Assembly: GCA_036274055.1 (NCBI GenBank)
Contig: DASUGM010000274.1
Span: forward strand, 1-13,415
Direction of reading: 5' to 3'
Length of the DNA stretch: 13,415 bases
Source of the DNA: DASUGM01 sp036274055
Lineage (GTDB): Bacteria; Acidobacteriota; Vicinamibacteria; Vicinamibacterales; SCN-69-37
Position numbers and translations under genes: made by a program
The notes under the pieces: generated by a model
What the model was told of the DNA's origin: nothing
Seen by the model: the letters and a program-made list of their open reading frames with translations, nothing else
Database searches by the model: none
Shown: piece by piece, positions 7,870 through 13,415 of the stretch
Numbering within the stretch: position 1 is the first letter of the stretch
Layout: the number at the start of each line of letters is the position of its first letter

Positions 7870-8936
7870 AACTGTTCTCGCTGATTCTTCTGTTCGCTCA
7901 GACCTTCTTCACCACGCCGCTTTCCAAAGCGGATATGACGAACAAGCAGGCCGTGATCGAAACGTCCGCCGGCACCATCGTCATCGCGCTCCTCCCCGAA
8001 GCCGCGCCGAATCACGTCGGCCTGTTCATGAAGATCGCCCGCGAGGGCGGCTACGACGGGACGACGTTCCATCGCGTGATCAGGTACGGGTTGATCCAGG
8101 GCGGCGACCCGCTGACGAAGGATCCCGCCAACATCGCCAAGTACGGCCAGGGCGGGCTGAAACAGCTGCGGCGCGAGCCGAACGCTGAGAAACACACCAG
8201 CGGCGCTGTGTCCGCGGTGATGGTGCCGGGTGATCCGAACAGCGCCGGCGCGCAGTTCTTCATCTGCTCGAGCGATCAGCCGGCGCTCGACGGCCAGTTC
8301 GATGTCTTCGCGCGGGTCATCGAGGGCATCGAGATCGTCCAGCAGATCTCGACCACCGACGCCGACGCCAACGGCATCGCGAAGACGCGCGTCGTCATCA
8401 ACAAGGTCACGATTCGCGACACGCCGGCGGTGCCGTTCGTGAATGAATCGGCCGCGGAGCTGGCGAAGCACCGCGCCACCATCGAGACGACGATGGGGAC
8501 GATCGAGCTGGAGATGCTCGCCGACAAGGCCCCGGAGACGGTGCGCCAGTTCCTGCGCTGGGCGGATGCCGGCGTCTACGACGGCATCAAAGTCCACCGC
8601 GTCGTCCCGAACTTCGTGATCCAGACCGGCGCGCTCGCGTTTCGCGACAAGCCATTGACGACGGTGCAGAACGCGCTGGTGAAAAACCTGCCGCCCGAGT
8701 TCACCGACACCGCGAACCTTCCCGGCGTCGTCTCGATCGCGCGCGGCGATGATCCCGGCAGCGGCTCGACCTCGTTCTTCATCTGCATCGGCGAGTGCCG
8801 GGCGCTGGACGGGAAGTACACGGTGTTCGCGAAGGTGGCCGCGGGGGCGGAAGTGCTGAAGGTGATCGGATCGGTCGAAGTGGACGGGGAGACGCCGAGG
8901 AAAGAGATCGTCGTCCAGAAGATCACTGTCCGCTGA
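7866..8936 (+). CDS. Secreted peptidyl-prolyl isomerase with two cyclophilin domains
   Basis: A 356-aa protein that should catalyse cis-trans isomerisation of X-Pro bonds during folding outside the cytoplasm. A short signal peptide (MKLFSLILLFAQTFFTTPLS) precedes cyclophilin domain 1 (~27-185) and domain 2 (~203-356). Domain 1 has FHRVI with the catalytic-type Arg70, Gln78 in LIQGGD, and AQFFIC; the Phe equivalent to CypA Phe60 is replaced by Gly75. Domain 2 has VHRVVPNFVIQTG with Arg245, Phe250 and Gln253, and TSFFIC. Both have Ala in place of CypA Trp121 (140 and 313, before LDG) and an aromatic residue in place of His126 (145 and 318). Domain 2 therefore looks the more complete active site. 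The gene overlaps the preceding secreted-protein gene by 4 nt, so the two are expected to be made together. Whether that protein is its client is only a guess. Confidence 0.92.
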   Translation: MKLFSLILLFAQTFFTTPLSKADMTNKQAVIETSAGTIVIALLPEAAPNHVGLFMKIAREGGYDGTTFHRVIRYGLIQGGDPLTKDPANIAKYGQGGLKQLRREPNAEKHTSGAVSAVMVPGDPNSAGAQFFICSSDQPALDGQFDVFARVIEGIEIVQQISTTDADANGIAKTRVVINKVTIRDTPAVPFVNESAAELAKHRATIETTMGTIELEMLADKAPETVRQFLRWADAGVYDGIKVHRVVPNFVIQTGALAFRDKPLTTVQNALVKNLPPEFTDTANLPGVVSIARGDDPGSGSTSFFICIGECRALDGKYTVFAKVAAGAEVLKVIGSVEVDGETPRKEIVVQKITVR

Positions 8937-8948
8937 ACACTCGCCTTC

Positions 8949-9056
8949 AGAGCGCTCGGGAGGATCTTTGTAGGAGTTGTAGGAGCGTGAAGGAGCAAAC
9001 CCAAACGAGTTCCTTCATGCTCCTGCAACTCCTCAAGAGATCCTCCCGAGCGCTCT
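8949..9056. repeat. Large hairpin repeat, copy 1
   Basis: A 48-bp stem (8949-8996 with 9009-9056) and a 12-nt loop, with only two mismatched pairs and four G-T pairs. The outer 18 bp (AGAGCGCTCGGGAGGATC and its complement) are perfect. It lies 13 nt after the cyclophilin stop, in a convergent spacer. There is no T-run after the stem on either strand, but a structure this strong could still stop transcription or protect 3' ends. A second copy follows in the same orientation at 9102-9220. Short frames through it translate to Ser/Arg-rich peptides and are not genes. Confidence 0.8.
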
Positions 9057-9058
9057 TG

Positions 9059-9083
9059 GCCGACGCCTTTTTACGGCATCGGC
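9059..9083. repeat. Small hairpin between the two large hairpins
   Basis: GCCGACGCC (9059-9067) pairs 8 of 9 bases with GGCATCGGC (9075-9083) around the loop TTTTTAC. It sits in the 45-nt gap between the two large hairpins. The T-run is in the loop rather than after the stem, so it is not a canonical intrinsic terminator. Confidence 0.4.
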
Positions 9084-9101
9084 GAGTGCCGACTTGTCCT
9101 C

Positions 9102-9220
9102 AGAGCGCTCCGAAGGATCCTTGTAGGAGTTGTAGGAGCGTGAAGGAGCTTCCGGTTTTTCAAACCCAACGAGTTCCTTCATGCTCCTGCAACTCCTCAA
9201 GAGATCCTCCCGAGCGCTCT
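9102..9220. repeat. Large hairpin repeat, copy 2
   Basis: Same element as at 8949-9056, in direct orientation. The right arm (about 9169-9220) is identical to that of copy 1 over about 50 nt. The left arm keeps TTGTAGGAGTTGTAGGAGCG and the following GTGAAGGAGC unchanged but differs near its outer end (CTCCGAAGGATCC for CTCGGGAGGATCT). The loop is about 11 nt longer, with an added TTCCGGTTTT stretch. It ends 15 nt before the dinB stop codon. The spacer 8937-9235 between the convergent genes is essentially these two hairpins and the small one between them. Confidence 0.8.
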
Positions 9221-9235
9221 GGAGACAAGCGCTTT

Positions 9236-10309
9236 TCACTCAGCCCCCTCGAACGGCAGCGTCGCCTCGTCCCGATCGTCCTCTTCCGTATTCAGGTTGT
9301 ACACGCCCGCGCCGAGCAGGCGCACTGGCCGGGTGCCGGCCTCGGTCTTGCCCAGAAGCGCGAGCGCCCGGGCGACGATGGCATCGGGATCGTCGGTCGC
9401 GGCGCGGGTGTCGCTGCGGGTGATGGTCGTGAAATCGCCGTAGCGCACCTTGATCGTCACCGTCCGCGCGAGAATCCCGCGGCGACGCAGCCAGTCGGCG
9501 TTGTCCCGCGCCATTTCGGCGATCTCGTCGCGGATACGCGACAGGTCGGAGAGATCCTCCGCGTAGGTGCACTCGGAAGACGACGACTTCGACGGGCGAT
9601 TGGGCTCGACGGCGCGATCGTCCTGGCCGTGGGCGAGCTGGAGGAGCCATTCGGCCATCGAGCCGACGGCCGCGCGCAATACTGACGGATCGGCGGTCCG
9701 CACGTCGGTCAGCTTGTTGATGCCGCGCTCGCGCAGGCGCTTCTCGGTCACCGGACCGACGCCCCACAGCGCGTCGACCTCCAACTGTTGTAGAAACGAC
9801 TCGACGCGCTCGGGCGCGACGACGGTCAGACCATCCGGCTTGCGCCAGGCCGAGGCAATCTTGGCGAGGAACTTGTTCGGCGCGACGCCGGCGGACGCGG
9901 TCAGGCCGGTCTCCTGCTTGATCTGCTCTTTGATCCGCTTCGCGACGCTGACGCCGAGCGGCTCGCCGAATGCGTTCTCAGTGACGTCGAGGTAGGCCTC
10001 GTCGAGCGACAACGGCTCGACCAGCGGCGTCACCGCGCGGTAGATCGCGAACACCTGCTGCGACACGGCCCGGTACTTCTGAAAGTCCGGGCGAATGATT
10101 TCGAGGTGCGGGCACAGCCGCACCGCGCGCGACATCGGGATCGCGGATCGGACGCCGAACGTTCGCGCCTCGTAGCTCGCGGCGGCGACCACCCCGCGTG
10201 ATGCCGGCGATCCGCCGACCGCGACCGGCTTGCTGCGCAGCTCCGGGCGATCGCGCTGCTCGACCGACGCGTAGAAGGCGTCCATGTCGATGTGCAGGAT
10301 GCGGCGCAT
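9236..10309 (-). CDS. dinB: DNA polymerase IV (Y-family, DinB)
   Basis: An error-prone translesion polymerase of 357 aa. The catalytic acidic residues are visible: Asp8 in HIDMDAFYASVEQ and Asp103-Glu104 in SLDEAYLDVT. The steric-gate aromatic lies at Phe12/Tyr13. The thumb and helix-hairpin-helix region follows (ASAGVAPNKFLAKIAS, LWGVGPVTEKRLRERGI), then the little-finger domain. The C-terminus (EATLPFEGAE) could be a degenerate beta-clamp binding motif; no canonical QLxLF is present. The start at 10309 is fixed by MRRILHIDMDAF. No LexA-type box (CTGT-N8-ACAG or GAAC-N4-GTTC) was seen in the 102-nt spacer to the divergent propeller gene, and the ribosome binding site is weak. Convergent with the cyclophilin gene. 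Confidence 0.96.
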   Translation of the reverse strand: MRRILHIDMDAFYASVEQRDRPELRSKPVAVGGSPASRGVVAAASYEARTFGVRSAIPMSRAVRLCPHLEIIRPDFQKYRAVSQQVFAIYRAVTPLVEPLSLDEAYLDVTENAFGEPLGVSVAKRIKEQIKQETGLTASAGVAPNKFLAKIASAWRKPDGLTVVAPERVESFLQQLEVDALWGVGPVTEKRLRERGINKLTDVRTADPSVLRAAVGSMAEWLLQLAHGQDDRAVEPNRPSKSSSSECTYAEDLSDLSRIRDEIAEMARDNADWLRRRGILARTVTIKVRYGDFTTITRSDTRAATDDPDAIVARALALLGKTEAGTRPVRLLGAGVYNLNTEEDDRDEATLPFEGAE

Positions 10310-10385
10310 GTCTTTGTTTGTTGATCCTAGACGTAGAGGTAGTGGAGCTAGTGTAGGCAGTGAAGAGAGCTTTGGAAAACCTCCA

Positions 10386-10408
10386 GGTCAATGTGAAAGA
10401 ATTTGACC
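10386..10408. promoter_or_regulatory. Possible operator dyad ahead of the propeller gene
   Basis: GGTCAA (10386-10391) and its complement TTGACC (10403-10408) are separated by 11 nt, ending 3 nt before the ATG at 10412. This is one turn of DNA plus flanks and could bind a dimeric regulator. A 6-bp dyad can arise by chance, and no clear promoter hexamers were found nearby. Confidence 0.25.
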
Positions 10409-10411
10409 GCT

Positions 10412-11491
10412 ATGCGAAAGCTCAGTGTCGTGTTTACGGTCGTCGCCCTCGGAGTCTCAGTCGTCGGTCTGTCAGGCGCGGTCACGCCGCGGCGCCAGGC
10501 CGGCCAGAAACCCGCGCCGGCGTCGCTAACCTTGCCGGAGGAAAAGCATCTCCGCAACGTGAAACAGCTGACCAACGGCGCCGAGAACGCCGAGGCCTAT
10601 TTCTCGTTCGACGGCAAGCGGCTGTCGTTTCAGTCCACCAAGGACAAGGGCTGCGACCAGATCTACTCGATGAACATCGACGGCACCGACATCCGCCGCG
10701 TCAGCAACGGCGACGGCCGGACCACCTGCGCGTTCTACACGCCGGACGGCAAGTCGATCGTCTACGCGTCGACGCACCTTGGCGGCAGGGAATGCCCGCC
10801 GGTGCCGGGGCGCGAGTCGGGCTACGTCTGGCCGATCTACGAGAGCTACGACATCTTCAAGATCAACGTCGACGGCACCGGCCTGACCCAGTTGACGAAG
10901 ACGCCCGGTTACGACGCCGAGGCGACCATCGCCCGGGACGGCAAGATCGTCTTCACCAGCGTCCGCGACGGCGACATGGAGATCTACACGATGAACGCCG
11001 ACGGCTCCGATGTCCGCCGGCTTACGAATCTTCCCGGTCCTGACGGCGGGCCGTTCTGGTCGCCGGACGGACAGAAGATCGTCTTCCGCGGCCGCCATCC
11101 AGCCGCCGGCAAGGAACTCGACGACTACTTCGGGTTGTTGAAGAAAGCGATCTGGCGGCCGACGTCGCTCGACGTGTTCATCATGAATCGCGACGGCAGC
11201 GACCTGAAGCAGGTCACGCACGGCGTCGCCGGCGCGAACTGGGCGCCGTTCTTCACGCCGGACGGCAAGAAGATCATCTTCGCGTCGAATCAGAAGGACC
11301 CGCGCGGGCCGAACTTCGATCTCTATCTCGTCAACCTCGACGGCACCGGCCTCGAGCAGGTGACGTTCAGCCCGGCGTTCGACGGCTTCCCGATGTTCTC
11401 ACCCGACGGCAAGAAGTTCGTCTGGGCGTCGAATCGACACTCGATCGTCGAAACCGACACGAATCTGTACATCGCTGACTGGGTGTGGTAG
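10412..11491 (+). CDS. Secreted TolB-like six-bladed beta-propeller protein
   Basis: A 359-aa exported protein with a signal peptide (MRKLSVVFTVVALGVSVVGL, likely cut near LSGA) and then only propeller repeats of the PD40 type. Six strand motifs of the form xxFSxDGKxIxFxS are visible, for example FYTPDGKSIVYAS, FWSPDGQKIVF, FFTPDGKKIIFAS and MFSPDGKKFVWAS. Between them, five D-G-[TS]-[DG]-hydrophobic-x-x-[LV]-[TS] turns recur (IDGTDIRRVS, VDGTGLTQLT, ADGSDVRRLT, RDGSDLKQVT, LDGTGLEQVT). It lacks the TolB N-terminal domain and also a C-terminal S9 peptidase domain, so it is probably a binding protein rather than an enzyme. TTG at 10403 is possible, but the ATG begins the signal peptide with a normal KR-type start. 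GAAAGA 11 nt upstream is a weak ribosome binding site. The partner is unknown. Confidence 0.88.
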   Translation: MRKLSVVFTVVALGVSVVGLSGAVTPRRQAGQKPAPASLTLPEEKHLRNVKQLTNGAENAEAYFSFDGKRLSFQSTKDKGCDQIYSMNIDGTDIRRVSNGDGRTTCAFYTPDGKSIVYASTHLGGRECPPVPGRESGYVWPIYESYDIFKINVDGTGLTQLTKTPGYDAEATIARDGKIVFTSVRDGDMEIYTMNADGSDVRRLTNLPGPDGGPFWSPDGQKIVFRGRHPAAGKELDDYFGLLKKAIWRPTSLDVFIMNRDGSDLKQVTHGVAGANWAPFFTPDGKKIIFASNQKDPRGPNFDLYLVNLDGTGLEQVTFSPAFDGFPMFSPDGKKFVWASNRHSIVETDTNLYIADWVW

Positions 11492-11493
11492 AG

Positions 11494-11660
11494 CCGTGCC
11501 CGGTGCCCGGTGCCCGGTGCCCGGTGCGCTGTGCGGGTGCGACGTGCATCTCTCGGACGATGCATCGAGGTGGCTGGTACCTGGATGGCCGACATGACCG
11601 ACCTGGATCGCACTGAGCACACGCACGACGCACCGCGCACCGCGCACCCCGCACGGAGCG
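11494..11660. repeat. GTGCG-type inverted-repeat element overlapping the start of a small gene
   Basis: The left part (about 11494-11554) is rich in GGTGC and ends in GTGCATCTCTC. The right part (about 11611-11660) is rich in GCGCACC and ends in CGCACGGAG (11650-11658). These are the same inner motif and outer 9-mer as in the element at 2749-2937, in the same relative arrangement. Pairing between the arms is imperfect. The right arm extends into the predicted N-terminal coding region of the small membrane protein. Confidence 0.6.
11496..11523. repeat. Tandem 7-nt repeat (GTGCCCG x4)
   Basis: Four exact head-to-tail copies of GTGCCCG, followed by a partial fifth (GTGCG). It starts 5 nt after the propeller stop codon and forms the outer part of the left arm of the element at 11494-11660. 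Copy number may vary between strains. Confidence 0.75.
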
Positions 11661-11929
11661 TGGCCACGGTGGCTCTTGTCTATGTGGCCGTGGTGGCGAT
11701 GAGCGTGCCGGCGCTGTCCGTGTTCGCCGATCCCCAACTCGCGTTTCTGGTCTGGCTCGGCGGCGCGGTGACGTTCTATGCGATGTCGTGGCGCCGCCTG
11801 ATTGCGAAAGGCGCAACCGACTACGCGCGCGGGTTTCTGGTCCTCGGCATGACCATCGCCATCGCCATCATCGCGTTCTACGTGATGGTCATCGTGTCCA
11901 GGGCGCTGGGATTCACGAGCCCGACGTGA
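11585..11929 (+). CDS. Small membrane protein, three predicted helices, unknown function
   Basis: A 114-aa protein that I cannot assign to a family. It has three hydrophobic stretches: VATVALVYVAVVAMSVPALS (~26-45), LAFLVWLGGAVTFYAM (~52-68) and FLVLGMTIAIAIIAFYVMVI (~86-106), with a basic loop SWRRLIAKGATDYARG between the second and third. The first 25 residues are polar and are partly encoded by repeat sequence (EHTHDAPRTAHPARS). Starts at ATG 11585, ATG 11594 or GTG 11660 are possible; the last would leave the repeat outside the gene and begin directly at helix 1. The stop is 3 nt from the stop of the convergent ADOP gene, so there is no room for a terminator. It follows the propeller gene on the same strand and may be co-transcribed. 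Confidence 0.6.
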   Translation: MADMTDLDRTEHTHDAPRTAHPARSVATVALVYVAVVAMSVPALSVFADPQLAFLVWLGGAVTFYAMSWRRLIAKGATDYARGFLVLGMTIAIAIIAFYVMVIVSRALGFTSPT

Positions 11930-11932
11930 TCT

Positions 11933-13415
11933 TCACTCGCTCCTCAACACGCTGACCGGGTCCACCCGGCTCGTGCGCCGCGCCGGAATCCAGCACGCCA
12001 CGATCGCCGCGACCATCAGCGCCGTGGCGACGCCGGCAAATGTCGCGGGATCGGTCGTCTGGATCGTGAACACTTCCTTTTCGAGCAGGCCCGAGAGCCA
12101 ATACGCGCCGATCAGTCCAACGCCCAGGCCGGCGGCGACGACGCGGACGCCCTGGGCGACGACGCCAGCCTGCACCTGCGACGCGCGCGCGCCGAGCGCG
12201 AGACGAATCCCGATGTCGCGGCGGCCCTGCGTGACGACGTACGACATTACGCCGTAGACGCCGATCGCCGCCAGGGCGCCGGCCAGCGCCGCGAATGCGC
12301 CGAGCAGCACGAGGTAGAACCGCCGCTGCGCCAGGTTGCGGCCGATCAGATCGTCCATCGTCCGCACCTCCTGCAACGGCAGGAGCGGATCCAGGCTGTT
12401 GACGATCGCCCGCAACGCCGGCGCAGCTGCGAGCGGATCGCCGTCGGTGCGCAGCGCGATTTGCATTGACGTCGTTCCGGCGCGCTGCGTCACCGGCACG
12501 TAGATGTCGGCGCGCAGTTTTTCGTCGAGACCGAGCTGGCGCGTGCTGCCGACGACGCCGACGATCGTCATCGGATTGCCGTCGCGGAAGAAGGTAAGGC
12601 CGTGACCGAGCGGCTCGAGGCCGTCCATGTGGAGCCGGACGAACTCGTCGCTGACGACGGCGACCATCTCCGAGGTTGTGGTGTCGGAGTCGCTGATACC
12701 CCGGCCGCGCCAGATCGGAATGCCGAGGGTTTCGAAAAACCCGGCTGAGACGGTGCGGACGCCGGCACCGTCGTTGGCGACGTTCTCGCGCCCAGCGACC
12801 TGGAAGTCGGACTGCCATTCCCAGTTCGAGAACGGCAGCGCGTTGGACAACGCGACGTCGCGGACGCCCGGAATCGACTGCGCTCGCTCGCGCAGCGTCA
12901 GCCAGAACGGCAGCTGCGCCTCGAGCGTTCCGTAACGCGCGATCGGCAGCGAGAACTGCGCGGTGAGCAGACCGTCAGACCGGAATCCGAGCGGCTGCGC
13001 GAGCAGGATTGAAAAACTGCGCACCAGCAGGCCGGCGCCGGTGAGGAGGATCAGCGCCAGCGCGATTTCGCCGGCTACCAGGCCGGCGCGCATCCACTGC
13101 CGGCGCGAAAACGTCAGGCCGCCGGCGATCGTGCGCGCGCCGGTGGTCAGCGCGCGGCCGAAATCGACGCGCGACGACACCAGAGCCGGAAGCACGCCGA
13201 AGACGACTCCGGTGATCGCCGCGATCGAGGCGGTGAACAGCAGCGCCTGCCAGCTGACGCCGATCGTCTCGAGCGCCGGCAGCAGGAACGGCGGCGCCAG
13301 CGCGATCAGGCCGCGCACGCCCCAATAGGCGAGCCCGCCGCCGAGCAGCGCGCCGGCGAGCGACAATGCGACGCTTTCCGTCAACGACTGCCGGATCAGG
13401 CGCCATCGCGACGCG
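11933..13415 (-). CDS. ADOP-type ABC transporter permease, N-terminal part beyond window
   Basis: The last 493 codons of a second MacB/FtsX permease of the same kind as the one at 2937-5561. The visible part begins inside the first FtsX domain (RWRLIRQSLTESVALSLAGA), which continues in frame to the edge, so a start at 13384 is not real. It shows two helices completing that half, then the first helix of the second half (GEIALALILLTGAGLLVRS). A periplasmic domain follows (for example VALSNALPFSNWEWQSDFQV and IVGVVGSTRQLGLDEKLRAD). Three C-terminal helices come next, with the coupling segment RRDIGIRLALGARASQVQ, and the end signature ARRTSRVDPVSVLRSE. About 300 residues should lie to the right, judging by family length. 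No ATPase is visible. Sequence identity to the first ADOP looks low apart from these signatures, so the two are not a recent duplication. Confidence 0.92.
   Translation of the reverse strand, partial: ASRWRLIRQSLTESVALSLAGALLGGGLAYWGVRGLIALAPPFLLPALETIGVSWQALLFTASIAAITGVVFGVLPALVSSRVDFGRALTTGARTIAGGLTFSRRQWMRAGLVAGEIALALILLTGAGLLVRSFSILLAQPLGFRSDGLLTAQFSLPIARYGTLEAQLPFWLTLRERAQSIPGVRDVALSNALPFSNWEWQSDFQVAGRENVANDGAGVRTVSAGFFETLGIPIWRGRGISDSDTTTSEMVAVVSDEFVRLHMDGLEPLGHGLTFFRDGNPMTIVGVVGSTRQLGLDEKLRADIYVPVTQRAGTTSMQIALRTDGDPLAAAPALRAIVNSLDPLLPLQEVRTMDDLIGRNLAQRRFYLVLLGAFAALAGALAAIGVYGVMSYVVTQGRRDIGIRLALGARASQVQAGVVAQGVRVVAAGLGVGLIGAYWLSGLLEKEVFTIQTTDPATFAGVATALMVAAIVACWIPARRTSRVDPVSVLRSE

Noticed and set aside
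8785..9091. 16-nt identical match GCATCGGCGAGTGCCG in the cyclophilin gene (8785-8800) and in the spacer (9076-9091)
   Set aside because: A single 16-mer match can arise by chance in a 13-kb GC-rich window; no flanking similarity extends it.
8949..9220. Intrinsic (rho-independent) terminators
   Set aside because: The stems are far longer than usual and no T-run follows on either strand. They may still affect transcription, but the canonical label is not supported.
9033..9239. Short frames in the spacer between the cyclophilin gene and dinB, including one on the minus strand
   Set aside because: They read through the hairpin arms in both directions and give similar Ser/Arg-rich peptides, as palindromes do; there is no ribosome binding site or family signal.
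11933..13384. Alternative start of the second ADOP gene at 13384
   Set aside because: The codon is TTG inside the conserved FtsX segment, and the frame continues upstream to the window edge with matching family sequence.

Overview
The window is high-GC bacterial DNA with densely packed genes. It most likely comes from an Acidobacteriota member, perhaps the Vicinamibacteria. That placement rests on two MacB/FtsX-type permeases of the 'acidobacterial duplicated orphan permease' (ADOP) kind with no ATPase beside them, a secreted M28 metallopeptidase lipoprotein and a stand-alone TolB-like propeller. It is an inference from gene content, not a phylogenetic result.

Layout. Positions 1-6658 are all on the minus strand. 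In transcription order they are a thiosulfate sulfurtransferase (6658-5795), a full-length ADOP permease (5561-2937), a SufE-like protein (2737-2306), an M28 peptidase lipoprotein (2292-598) and DNA-3-methyladenine glycosylase I (550 to the left edge, lacking only its last residues). A 20-bp AT-rich divergent promoter region separates these from two plus-strand genes that overlap by 4 nt: a secreted protein made of two copies of an unrecognised domain (6679-7869) and a secreted double-cyclophilin (7866-8936). A convergent spacer with two large hairpins leads to dinB (10309-9236, minus). A TolB-like propeller protein (10412-11491, plus) and a small three-helix membrane protein (11585-11929, plus) follow. 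The C-terminal part of a second ADOP permease runs off the right edge (11933-13415, minus).

Functional links. SufE and the sulfurtransferase both handle persulfide sulfur, and such genes are neighbours in other bacteria (Mycobacterium tuberculosis sseA/Rv3283 and the SufE-like Rv3284). Here the ADOP gene lies between them, with a long inverted-repeat element on each side. The other genes are envelope or secreted functions (peptidase, prolyl isomerase, propeller, permeases) and DNA damage functions (tag, dinB), without an obvious single pathway.

The most unusual content is outside the genes. Five spacers carry long inverted repeats of at least three sequence types: a GTGCG/CGCAC-rich type at three loci, a CGATCG-rich type at one, and twin ~110-nt hairpins at one. 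No phage, IS transposase, CRISPR array, rRNA or tRNA was seen, and no complete new defence or metabolic system can be supported. The best leads are the repeat families, the duplicated-domain protein and a hairpin that would hide the ribosome binding site of the first ADOP gene.
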